NCBI GenBank assembly: GCA_003049485.1
Contig: PYST01000165.1
Location: 1-64,000 of the forward strand
Length of the DNA: 64,000 nucleotides
From: Ophioceras dolichostomum
Taxonomy: Eukaryota; Ascomycota; Sordariomycetes; Magnaporthales; Ophioceraceae
Reading direction: 5' to 3'
Part shown: one piece after another, positions 26,132 to 36,300 of the stretch
How the letters are laid out: every line of letters starts with the position of its first letter
How positions within the stretch are numbered: position 1 is the first letter of the stretch
Translations under genes and position numbers: made by a program
The notes under the pieces: generated by a model
Told to the model about the DNA's origin: nothing
The model's input: only the letters and a program-made list of their open reading frames with translations
Databases searched by the model: none

Positions 26132-27109
26132 ATGCCACCGAACATCGCAGCGTTGTCTCGCTACCAGATCGGGAGGTTTTTCACGGACCACGCACCACCC
26201 GTGACGCAAGACCAATGCGACGCCATGGCCCGACGCTTGACGGGCCAGTCCGTCGTCTCCCCGACGGCATCCCAGGGCGGGACCAGCTACACCGTGGAAG
26301 CCGGGGACGTCGTCATCCAGTTCCGCGCTCCGGGCTCCGCCCTGGACATGGACTTCCTCCGCGGCATTGAGCAAGCATATCGGGGGTTCACGCCGCAACA
26401 CACATACCAAGGCCAGCTCGGCCAGCTGCACGTCTATACCATGAACAACATAGGCGGGGTTTGCATGTATCTTGCTAGGGATGCGCTGTACAGCAACGAC
26501 TACCAACTCCTGAAATGTACCATTGACAGCTACGCAAGGTTTGTTGCGTTCCACATGAGAAGGCTAGTTCTGGCTACACGTAGGTAACCAATGCCCTGTA
26601 GATTCTTCGCCTCAGCATATCACAACACACCACACAGCCTCCCACGCCCCGATCCTGCCACACTCCAGGCCCAATACGCCTCGCAGCTCCAGCAGCTACG
26701 TGCAGGCCTCCCCCCACGCTTCCACGCCACGCTCGCGGCCCTCATCCCGCAGGTTCCAGACCTCTTCGCCAACGATGACGACAGCCGTTGGCCGCTCATG
26801 CCCAACTACACCGACCTGCTCGAGAACAACATCCACGTGGACGTGGACACCGGCAGGATCGTGTGCATCTGCGACTGGCGGGAGGCCCTGGTCGGCCCGT
26901 TCGGCCTGTCGCTGGGCAGCGGCCTCGAGACCATGCTGGGCGTGCGGGCCACTTCGTCGGAGGTGAACTTCTGGCGCTACCATCCCGACCACGACGCCCT
27001 GTGGAGGCGGTTCTATGCCACGCTTTACGAGTGCATAGGGTGGGGAGGGCAAGGGGCGACGGCGACTGAAGCTGATGAGCGGATGATGAAGAAGAAGCAG
27101 CACCTCTAG
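26132..27109 (+). CDS. Aminoglycoside phosphotransferase-like (APH) kinase-fold protein, in-frame early stop
   Basis: Fungal APH-fold proteins are kinase-like enzymes, mostly of unknown substrate. Two exons are joined: 26132-26538 and 26602-27109. The 63-bp intron ends in CTGTAG, and the join restores YARFFASAYHNTP. The catalytic loop near residues 205-212 reads YTDLLENN. The Asp and Asn of the HxDxxxxN motif are kept, but the His is Tyr. The metal-binding loop follows as ICDWREA, and PFGLSLGSGLE fits the family. As read, the protein has 304 residues and ends at TAG (27107-27109). The same frame then stays open for another 40 codons to TGA at 27232. That extension (starting VARLVGLFLDNGFEVDGQG) resembles the usual C-terminus of these proteins, so the TAG looks premature. 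No in-phase intron removes it. Function is uncertain and the gene may be decaying. Confidence 0.7.
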
Positions 27110-27232
27110 GTGGCGAGGCTGGTTGGTCTGTTCCTGGACAACGGCTTCGAGGTGGATGGACAGGGGAACTGGATTCCGGCAACGGAGGATAGCGTGAACT
27201 TGCGTGTTCTCGGCGCTATTATTCTCGGTTGA
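27110..27232 (+). pseudogene. Detached C-terminal 40 codons of the APH-like gene
   Basis: This stretch is in frame with the preceding coding sequence and separated from it only by TAG. It encodes a peptide with LFLDNGFEVDG and ends LGAIILG before TGA. It makes sense only as the natural end of the APH-like protein, reached by stop-codon readthrough or cut off by a point mutation. Confidence 0.6.
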
Positions 27233-27396
27233 TGATGGGCTGGGTTGTAAGGGGACGGCTATTGCAATGAGCCTAGGTTTCTAACGGCTAGCTAGGTAGG
27301 TAGGTACTATAGAACAGAGCACGGCGTAGAGCAGAGCATATGCTTGCTTGCATGTTGGAAAAATGCAAATACATATACAAATTCCAGTACGTTACA

Positions 27397-28353
27397 TCAG
27401 GTTGCAGGCGGCACCGCACCATACAATGCATCAATCTCCCCAGTGATCTCGTTGAGCACCATCATGGGCAGCCCCTTGCCTCCCATGTCCACATCACCAC
27501 CGTCATCTCCGCCGTCATCTCCGCCGTCTCCGTCGTCTTCGTCGTCATCGTCGAAGGCATCCGCCACCTCGCACGTAGCCACGTCTTCCACATCCTGGTC
27601 GCTGAAGAGAGAGGCAGCCGTGTGAGGCACAGAGCCCACCACCGCACCGTCCCGCCGGCGGAGCGTCAGCTTCACGAGGCGGTAGCCGAGCGGCTCCGGC
27701 TTGTCGGCCTCGGACTCCTCTTCGATGACGAAGTCCGTCTTGCGGTCCTTTTTCGTCCACCCGCCCGCGACGGCGGTCACTTCCAGCCTGGCGTCGTGGC
27801 CCTTCTCCGCCCCCTCCGACCAGGACTGCTTGATGTTGCAGCCAGTCGCTATGCCGTTGATCATGTACACGTCGACGACGCCCCCTTCCTCCCCTTCCTC
27901 CCCCTTCTTCTTCCTCCAGAACTTCGTCTTGTTTTTGTTGTCCTCTGCTGCTATCCCAGCGACGAGGTCGGTGATCTGAGGCTGCTTGCCGAGCGCGGCG
28001 AGGAAGGCTCTGGACGGCTTGAAGGATTCGAAGTCGATGAGCCCGCTGGTGAGGTCGATCCCGCCGAAGGCGGCGGTCGTTCGCGAGAGCTTGAGGCCGA
28101 GCTTCGCCACGACGTCGGCGGCCAGCGTCGCGAAGAGCCCTTGCTCCGTACCGGACGTCGTGCTCGATCTGAAGCCGGGCTTCTCCCGGCGGATCTGCTC
28201 CGGCTCCGGGTCAAGCTCCAAGTCGGGACAGTCTTCGGCGAGGATGAGGACCGGGGTACTAGTCACGGACGGCAGGAGGAAGACGCCGAGCTTCAGCTCC
28301 TTTCTGTAGTCGGCGAAGTTGCTCGGCACGCAGAAGTACCCGTACTTCCCCAT
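27397..28353 (-). CDS. Candidate gasdermin-like cell-death protein (HET-Q1/RCD-1 type), inferred
   Basis: This is a single-exon protein of 318 residues. I chose the Met at 28353 (MGKYGYF) because the 34 codons above it are Ser/Leu-rich and look like leader sequence. Residues 1-260 look like one folded mixed domain with LKLGVFLLPSV near 21-30 and VVDVYMINGIATGCNI near 159-174. A strongly acidic Asp/Gly linker (about 265-290) and a short hydrophobic tail (MVLNEITGEIDALYG) follow. No enzyme motif is visible. The neighbour on the same strand is an S8 protease of the type paired with fungal gasdermins. In the known pairs the protease cuts off a short C-terminal inhibitory segment and the N-terminal part forms membrane pores. 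Size, layout and context fit this. Sequence similarity alone does not prove it, and it could be another accessory protein of unknown fold. Confidence 0.5.
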   Translation of the reverse strand: MGKYGYFCVPSNFADYRKELKLGVFLLPSVTSTPVLILAEDCPDLELDPEPEQIRREKPGFRSSTTSGTEQGLFATLAADVVAKLGLKLSRTTAAFGGIDLTSGLIDFESFKPSRAFLAALGKQPQITDLVAGIAAEDNKNKTKFWRKKKGEEGEEGGVVDVYMINGIATGCNIKQSWSEGAEKGHDARLEVTAVAGGWTKKDRKTDFVIEEESEADKPEPLGYRLVKLTLRRRDGAVVGSVPHTAASLFSDQDVEDVATCEVADAFDDDDEDDGDGGDDGGDDGGDVDMGGKGLPMMVLNEITGEIDALYGAVPPAT

Positions 28354-29501
28354 TTTCTTTTGTTTTAAGGTGGATCTTTTGCCGACAGGAGAGAGAGAGA
28401 GAGAGAAAAGGAGAGAGCTAGTTAGGTAGGAAGAGAGAATTAGGCTAGCAGTCAAGCTATGCTGAGCTGCAAGGTATGGAACAAACGGGAGGGAGCTGGA
28501 AATTTCCGGCTTCAGCTGCGGAGAGGAGGCCCTTGGATACGGCCAATAGGTACCAGGTACCTACGTAGGTAGGTACCTGGGGTGCGTATCTACCTAGGTA
28601 GATATCAGTCATCTATCAGGCAGTAGTACGAGGGAATTTTCTCACGGCGAACTTTTAGATTGGAAACTCAATACTCTTGATGATTGGGGAGTTTCGCGCA
28701 GGAGGCGTCCAAATTCATGCGGCCTGCCTCTCCCTCTCACCCTCGACAGTATTCGCGATTGGTGAAGAGAACTCTTCCGTCCTTGCGCCGCATGCAGGCT
28801 GCAAACACCCAGCGCCAACATGCATATGCCCACCTTTTGGTGTTTCATTTCGGAGCGGACAATAAGAAGCGAGCAGGCTGGAGCGGGGAAAACGAGGGGA
28901 GAGATCGGCGAAGTAGTGGGAGGGAGGACTGATGACTCTGAGGTGGTGGGTGAATGGGAGGTAGGCAGGTACAGACAGAGAAGACGAAGAGAACCAGACC
29001 ATCAAAGGGGGACGCATGGTGTTTGTCGTCGCAGTGAGGTTCGAATTTTACCCACCTACCTACTTAGACCTACTTACCTACGCAAACTTCCAAACTTTTA
29101 CCCGAGTCAACCTCTGAGTTTTTCTCTCGCATTTGCATCTCTTACATCCACATGGTCGCCAGGCTGAGGTCAGGGCCGTCGTTGGCGATGATAAGCACTG
29201 GACGGAAGCCAACAAGAGTCCGAACGCAAAGGACTCTTGAACACTGCATGCCATACTCGTGGTGATATTAGGTGGATTTTGTGATTGGTGGCGAACGCAG
29301 CCTCGTTCAATGGGATAAATACGTCGCTGATCTGTGTAATACATTCGAATCTAGAACATGGAACCAAACTGTAGTCAAAAATATACAATAAAAAAACACG
29401 TCGACTCGCCTTACTCGTATGTATGATAGGTAGGTAGGTACCTAGGTAGTAGGTGTAAGAAGTACCTCAGTCAGTTGTTGTCTTCAACCCAAGTTGCTTC
29501 A
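28354..29501. promoter_or_regulatory. Upstream region of the gasdermin-like gene, with perfect palindromes
   Basis: No gene is supported. About 200 bp above the start there is an inverted repeat with perfect 12-bp arms and a 4-bp spacer (28553-28564 / 28569-28580, arm ccaggtacctac). Next to it is a perfect 18-bp palindrome at 28587-28604 centred on CCTAGG. A CT/GA tract lies at 28386-28420. More TACCTAC/GTAGGTA copies lie near 29050-29090 and 29426-29456. These belong to the motif family spread through the window. A regulatory role is only a possibility. Confidence 0.5.
28553..28604. repeat. Two adjacent perfect palindromes of the TACCTAGGTA family
   Basis: The first is an inverted repeat with 12-bp arms and a 4-bp spacer (28553-28580). 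The second is an 18-bp palindrome, tatctacctaggtagata (28587-28604). They lie about 200-250 bp upstream of the gasdermin-like start. Confidence 0.9.
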
Positions 29502-32500
29502 TCACTCATGTTCGCCTTGTTTTAGATGCACCAGAAGCTCATCGGGGGACCGCAGTTCGGTCGGTTTCCTGCGTCCATCCTCCGTCAGCGAGAGCATCGG
29601 CAAGAGGGTGTGGATCCCGTCGCCCTGGACGTCCTTGCTCAGCTCCTTGAACACCTTGCGCATTCCCTTCGTGTGGGCTATCCACTTCCACATCGACTCC
29701 TCGTGGTCGGCGAGGCGACGCCTTGCGAGTTCTAGCACGTTAGCGGCCGTGGCGGCTGCGATAGCCGTGGCCTGGGAGGTCCCCGTCAGGCGCACCGGCT
29801 GCCTCTTCCAGAGGGAGGAGACGCCGTCGCCGAGGGCTGCGAACCGTGTGAACCCTTTCCTCATCTCCGCGTCGCTTGGCTGGGCGTGGGCCGTTGTCCT
29901 GTGTCCGCGGCCGTCCACCAGGCGCATCGCGATCACACCTGGGTGGCTAGCCGGGAACCTCGGCCCGAACTGGTGGCCCCCGAGGTTTCCGGCTGCGGCA
30001 ATGACTACCATTGGCCAGGCCTGATCCCTCTGCACTCGGTCTAAGGCTGCCTTGGTCTTCGGAGCCATGCCCTCGTCGTACCAGCCGAATGCGATCGAGA
30101 TGATATTGGCCCTATTCTCGACAGCGCGGAAGATAGCCTACGATGCGGGTATTGGTTAGTAGCGGGAAGTATGACCAGATGACCAGGCGTAGAAGGACTT
30201 GGAGAGAGAGAGAGACAAAAAGTGAGAGAGAGATCTACGTACTTCTGCAACATGAGCGTCAGCATCAACGGTGGGCTCTGCGTGTTCCGTCAGGGGCACT
30301 TTGGCCACGAATATTTTGGCGATGGTACTGGCCTGCAAGACGAGGCGGACCATGTGCGTTCCGTGGCCGCCTTCGCAGGCATCCCCGCCGTCGTCGTTGC
30401 CATAGCCGAAACTCTTGCGGATGATTCGACCCTTGTTCTTCTGACGGGTTGAGGCTATTAGAGCGTCCCTGGAATCAATCCCTGAGTCAATGACGGCAAC
30501 CATGATGCTTTCGGGCATCCAGGACGGCCTCTCCTCACGCACGGCAGCCTCCCCAGAGAGGATGTGTTTGTTGAAGTACTTCAGCGCCTTCCAATATTCT
30601 GCTTCCGCCGGCCTAGACGCATCCGCCTGGTTAGCTAGGTATGTAGGTACCTGAGTGCTTGAGTAGCTGCATCCAAAGAAGCCTGGGCGTCTCTACGCAG
30701 ATACCCAGGAGACATTAGACTGGCAGGTGGGGCAGAGCTCTCACGATTGAACTGATGCGAGCTGGGGATGGCCTCGCAATGCTTTATCAAGGTCGGGATC
30801 GCTTGATTCGAGCGCCCAGGTGAGGGTCTGCCCCGAAACAGGGGTAGCTGGACGTGAGAGCGAGTTGGCAGATGGCGAAGCGGCGAATCTCTGCTGCCTG
30901 TTGGACAGTTGTCCAGCGGCTGCGCCCACAAGGTTTGAGACGACGTTATCCTGGATATACCGAATCTTTTCCTCGACGGATTTGACTCCCCATTGTCTGC
31001 GATTATATCTTATACAGGCGTCTATCGCCACTTTTTGAGTGTAATGGTTCTTGTCGAAATCGAAAATTTCCACTATGGCTCCGGGAAGATCCAAGTGGCT
31101 GTTCTCCTCGAGGTGGTCAGAGATTCGTTTTTCGAGGTCCGTGCCGAGGTCGATCTCCATGAGAAGCTTCCCTAGAAGCAGGATCGCCCGGTCTTCGAGG
31201 TCCGTCAACTTTTGCTTCCATCTCGAGGCGTCATGGCCGTGGAGATCGGGGCCCGTCGCGTAGGAGGCGACGAAAGGCTCTGGACACTCGGTGGAACCCG
31301 GGCAAGCGAGGAAGCGCAAGCTCGCCGGCTCGAAGAATATGTTCTTCGAACACCACCCGCTGACACCGACCCATGGCGACGGTAGAAGCAGCGAGAGCGC
31401 AAGAGCGACCGTTGTGGCCAGGCTGAACTTTGCCTCGGTAGTGAATACGACGTCAGGGCGAACATATGGGTTCAACTGCCTGAGAGAGCCTTTGCCGATC
31501 AAGTCGTGGAGCGACCGACTTGGATGTCTCGGCTCGCCTTTGGCGCCCCCGGGAGTAGGAGGAAGGCGGGGCTCTGCAGGGGGCTGGCGAAAGTATGGTC
31601 GACGTTGTGGTTCTCCTGGCAGACTTGTAGGCTCGACCCATAGATGCAGGCTATCGCCCCCGCTGATGCACTCCCGAACAAGACTGCACTCCCGAACAAG
31701 ACTGCAAAGGCTCTCGTCGTCTCCAAGGGCCGAGAAGTCACTTGAGATGGCCGAGAAGGTCGGTGAGACACTGGGCAACACTAGCTTTGTAAGAATGGGG
31801 GGTGATCCTTACGCGCTTCTTTCATAATACTGAACTTTCTGCCACGGCGCGGTCTTGGAGACGGGGCCGCAGCCAGAAATAAACAGATGCAACAAGAAAC
31901 GACTCTCCTGGGTCTCCCGAACCTCCTTCGGTAACCTTAATTTGATACCGTGTCTCCCCTTGCAGGCACCCAAGTGGCTAAACAGCCCCTCGAAGGCGAG
32001 TCTTGCCTTGCCCCAGAAAGCGCCGCCGCCAACGTGCTCAGGAGGGTGAGAAAGACCAGCTGGAATCTGTGCTGGTGGCGGCTCGGAGTCGTTTGAGTCG
32101 CTTTCCTCGAAATACGGTGCAAGGTTCTGCCGTTGATGGCCCTTTCCAGAAGTCTGATGCCGTCGCGAATCAGGTTGGCAGGAGGTAGTCGGAAAGCAGA
32201 CGCCCGAGCTTCCGTGTCAGAAGAAAGGTTGTTTCGGGGGTCTGGTCTGCTCGAGATGTCCACCAATTGATCGAGATTGTGGTAGCTTGTCGAAGTTGAC
32301 GTCGTCTCCGAACCCACTACTTGTGACTGATGCGATTGGGAATCTGAGCGGCGAACGCCGACCGGCGCTTCCTCGTTTCTCACCACTAGTTGATCCAGAA
32401 GTTCGCAGACGGACTTCAGGAGCCCAATGAACGACTCGACTGTCGGCAGCCGTTCAAGACCGTCGCTGCCGAGCTCCTTAGGGTCATCCTGAACGACCAG

Positions 32501-32773
32501 CCTTTCCGACCGCACCCATTGGTCTCTATCAAGTAGCTCGGCTCGGCCAAAGAACACGGTCCCTCGAGAGCGGAAGTGGGTGTTTTCTGTGCGAGGAGCG
32601 GAATCAAGATCGATGGTTTCTTCCTCAGGGTCGCTGTCGGGGATATCGTGGTCGAGCTGTTGATTCAGTTTCGAAATAACGATTACTTCGTTCGGGAGGA
32701 TTGGCTGCGGCGGTGGTATTGATGCAGGTTCACTCGCCCTCGGAACCGATTGTCGTACTAGGGACGGTGGCAT
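29502..32773 (-). CDS. DUF7580 - subtilisin-like serine protease (S8) fusion, HET-Q2-like
   Basis: A six-exon model closes in phase: 32773-32116, 32059-31813, 31740-30745, 30692-30651, 30612-30243 and 30137-29502, giving 982 residues. The last intron has the donor GTACGT and the branch site CTACTAAC. The 38-bp fourth intron is the least certain. The N-terminal 220 residues are acidic and look disordered. About 220-600 fits the fungal DUF7580 type: GLFSHLGACK, LHLFISGCG, a block around LCSLVRECSLV, LHLWVEP, and FSLATTVALALSLLLPSPWVG. The protease domain begins near 680. It keeps the catalytic Asp690 (AVIDSGID), His731 (GHGTH), oxyanion Asn822 (AAGNLGG) and Ser892 (GTSQAT). There is no signal peptide, so it is probably intracellular. 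This fits the HET-Q2 class, which activates a neighbouring gasdermin-like protein by cleavage. The coding sequence is intact, unlike its neighbours at 26 and 33 kb. Confidence 0.78.
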
Positions 32774-33373
32774 TCTGTAGGAAGCAACTTCAAGGCTGGT
32801 ACTTTCGTACCTGCAGGCAATGTAGCCAGAACAACTGCTAAGTAAATTAGAATAGATGACTTTCGACTTCTCTCCTTGTTTCCCGAGAAGAAAGCGAAGG
32901 GAGAAAGAAAGAGAGAGGCTAGAGATCTAAATGGACAAGCTTGAGAGCCTGGACAGCCTGGACAGGCAGGACAGCCTAGACAAGCTGTGAAGGACTCACT
33001 CTGAGAAGAGTCAGCGGTCTTCATCATTAAGATTTAATGTTGTTTCATGTATCAGGTACCAACCAAACTTGGCACCTCTTTGTATTTAACACAGCTTCAG
33101 AGAAGCCACTCATCTGCCGTTCTGCGGCCAAGTGTTTCCCTGCTCCTGTTCCAACCTTGGATCACCAACTTCTTTACCGTCTCTATCGCTCTTTCTCTCC
33201 TTCACACAAGCATACCTACACCTTACCTGGTACACACACCATTGAACTTTCCTCACTTTCAGTCAGCGCGTCCAGTGTAGTGTATTGTAGCGTGTTTCGT
33301 CCTGTATTTGGCGTCACTCTACCTGCCAGACCAGGCGAGCAGACATCATCACACCACATCGCCTTGAATATCA
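32774..33373. promoter_or_regulatory. Divergent promoter between the protease and the zinc-finger/kinase gene
   Basis: Both flanking genes are transcribed away from this 600-bp spacer. It holds a degenerate 9-10 bp tandem of cctggacag type at about 32945-32990 and long pyrimidine-rich tracts toward the plus-strand start. An 89-codon minus-strand frame (32758-33027) was considered as an upstream exon of the protease gene, but its splice phase does not fit. Confidence 0.45.
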
Positions 33374-36300
33374 ATGTCGGGCCCTGTCAAGCCGGCCCAA
33401 CCGCCGCCTTCCCTTCGATTTGTAGCTGAAAAATGCCACCATTTGCTTGTTTCTATCCACGATCAGCTTAAGGCTCGAGACGATAGGGCCGTCGTCTACG
33501 TTGGAAACGATCTCTACCGATTCCAAAGATGGATCCAATACGTGGCAGTATACGAGCCCGGCCGATTTTCCCTTAACCACAGGCTCAGGCACCATTCCGA
33601 GTTCAAAAGCCTCGTCCGCTTCCAGCTTCGCGGCTTGTAGAGGGTTGCAATCGGAGGTGCGTACCTACCACCTACCTATACCTACCTACCTACCTACAGT
33701 ACCTAAACCAACCGCTAGGGCGTGCATAGAGGGTACTGTGATGTGCTCCGTACGGATTCTGCGGTCCTATATTGTCGGTCACTTTGCTAACACGTGGGAG
33801 TAGCCTGTCGCCTGGCTGAGCAAGGCAATGAAGGCAAAAAAGGCGCCGAAGATGGGAAGGAAAATCAGGATGATCCGCCCAATCCACTCCTCGGCGCATG
33901 GCTTGAAGCGGTCCACGAAGCCATCGAGGACCTGTATGAGCTGTCGGAAGACATCCAGCGCGTCGTGCATAGGGCAATGCTCCGGTGGCCCAAGGCCTTC
34001 GCGGCTGGTCACCTAGTCGGCCCATTCGAGTACATGGCCTTCCAGGTTCTTCACAGGTTCTACCCCGGCGCCAACCTGAGGCTCCTGGAGCAGATCGTTG
34101 TATCGTTGACAGATAGATACAAGCACTACTTGCACCTCGGTGGCCAACCAAGGAATATACTTCCTCACATCGTACCAACCCAACAGTGGCAGCCAGAGAG
34201 ACCACGAGAACACGCCGCCTCTAACCCTACCTCCCACAGCGATCCACGGCGACCGCCACACGCGTCCACTGACAAGCCATTTGGCGGCTTGTCGAAGCTG
34301 GAATCTGCGCCGTCAACAGACGAGGGGACACCAGAGACTTCCGAGGAAGGCGATAGACCACCCCTGACCAACCCAGCCCCTACCAAAACGATCAACGTTG
34401 GTTTTGCCAGGTTACCCTCTACCCCAGACGGCCCAGACTGCCCCTACTGCTTGAAAGAGCTGCCAGCATCGGTCTTTGAATCGCCACAAATTTGGAGGTA
34501 CGTACCACGTGCACCAGCGCGCCCTCCCCCGTTGGAGCCTGACAGGCCCTCCCCTAACTACTATGTACTCTGATGTGTAGCGCACATCACGCTACATTCT
34601 ACCGCCTGGCAAAAGATGAGAGAGCAGGAAACGAGCTAATGCTTTGCAGGCATCACCTCGAGGATGATTGGAAACCTTACGTATGCATTGCCAAAAAGTG
34701 TGGCAATCTGGAGTCCATTCCCTCATTTTCCAGGTTTCTGGAATGGGAAACCCACATGCGCCGAGAGTATTCCGAAAACTGGCCGCGACGCGTTCATGAC
34801 CACCCATATTGGGTATGCGATGTCGCTCATCGGCCACCACTCATATTCACGAGCCAGTCGCATCTCAAGAATCATGTCGACAATGATCATCCGGAACTCA
34901 CAGCCGACGCGCGACATAGAATCTTGCAACGGGGCCTCGAATATCTCCCGCGAGCCGATAGCATCTGCCCGCTGTGCGGAGGGAAGCATATCGATCCTCC
35001 GTCACCGAGACCTGCCGTCGCACAACCAAGCAGCTCCGCCCAGTGTGCTACACCAACTGAAGACCATCTCAGCATCCCCTTGAGGGTCCGAAAAGTCGGC
35101 TTCTTGAACCCGACGGAGGGCGAGCCGGAGGAGCTTTCTAGTCGTACGACGGTGGTGGACCAAGAGACGCCGAAACCGGTTCATCGGACACTGGCTCACG
35201 AAGTAGCAAATCACCTGCAAACTGCCATCTTCGTGATCATCCAGATGCTGTCACTACCAGATGTGCATCCTGAGGACGACGAGACCGGACAATCCTCCAA
35301 CGCCCCCACTGATGGGAGCGAAGGCGAGGGCCCTGATCCAGATCCAAGCTCCAGCGAGGAGCCCTTGGTGTTCCCCAGTGACACTCCTGGAGCATCCGAC
35401 GATTACAAGCCAGTCTCGGCTGCTCAGTTCGATGAATTTCTGAAGTCGATGCCAACGGATGACGAGTTCACCGCGGACTACGTGTTCTCCGACATGTTCA
35501 GCTTGCTCAAAGATGCTGCCGTCCGTTTCGAATACAAGACGTTTTGGCCGTACCAAACACTGCGGAAGATCATGACCAGAAGAAGGGGCCGCAGGGAGCT
35601 CGAACAGGCTTGCGGCATGACCAAGGAGGAGGATTTGGAACTATACTCACGACTCATCGTCCCCGATGGTCTACCCCACATCGTCGAGCGATGGCGGGAT
35701 CACCCCAACGAGCACGCAAACGTTGCCGGCAACACCGGATACCTGATCGTCTTTGCCATCCTTATTTGGATTAGCGAGCCGCGCCTCATTACATTGTTCA
35801 TTGAGGAAGGGGTCGACGACAGCCGGCTTCCTTTTCACGCCCCAAGGCTAGAGTACTTAGAGGGCGGGGTAGGCATATTTCCCTCAAGACTTAGCTATTC
35901 TCAAGCTTCCCGGTTCTTCGAGATGCAATGGGATTTCTTGACTCTATTCTTCAGCTTGGGCACTGGAGACGCCATCGCAAGCTACAGCTTCCCGGATCGG
36001 ACACTTCTCCCTTGGAAGGATGAAGAAGTGTTGGGCTATGGCAGGTCTTCCATTGTCACCAGCGTTGATCCACACCAGGAGTGTCACGACTTGGAGTCTG
36101 TGAGTGCCAAGTTTGACCCTGAAGCCTCCTTCTCGAGAACATTAGTGTTTCTGACTAAACAATGAAACAGATCAAAGCAACCAAAGCCGGCCGCCTTGTC
36201 ATCAAGACCTCCAAGACCAAAATGAGCAGCCGGGCAGTCGAAATGCTGGTTTGGCTTCACGAACAAGGAGGCCACCCGCACCTGCTAACACTCCTTGCCA

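Noticed and set aside
27340..28368. 342-codon plus-strand frame opposite the gasdermin-like gene
   Set aside because: It is a His/Arg/Val-rich mirror image. The minus-strand product has the more protein-like composition and a sensible start.
32758..33027. Possible first exon of the protease gene with a hydrophobic segment
   Set aside because: The available donor and acceptor have incompatible phases, and the Met at 32773 already gives an open frame.
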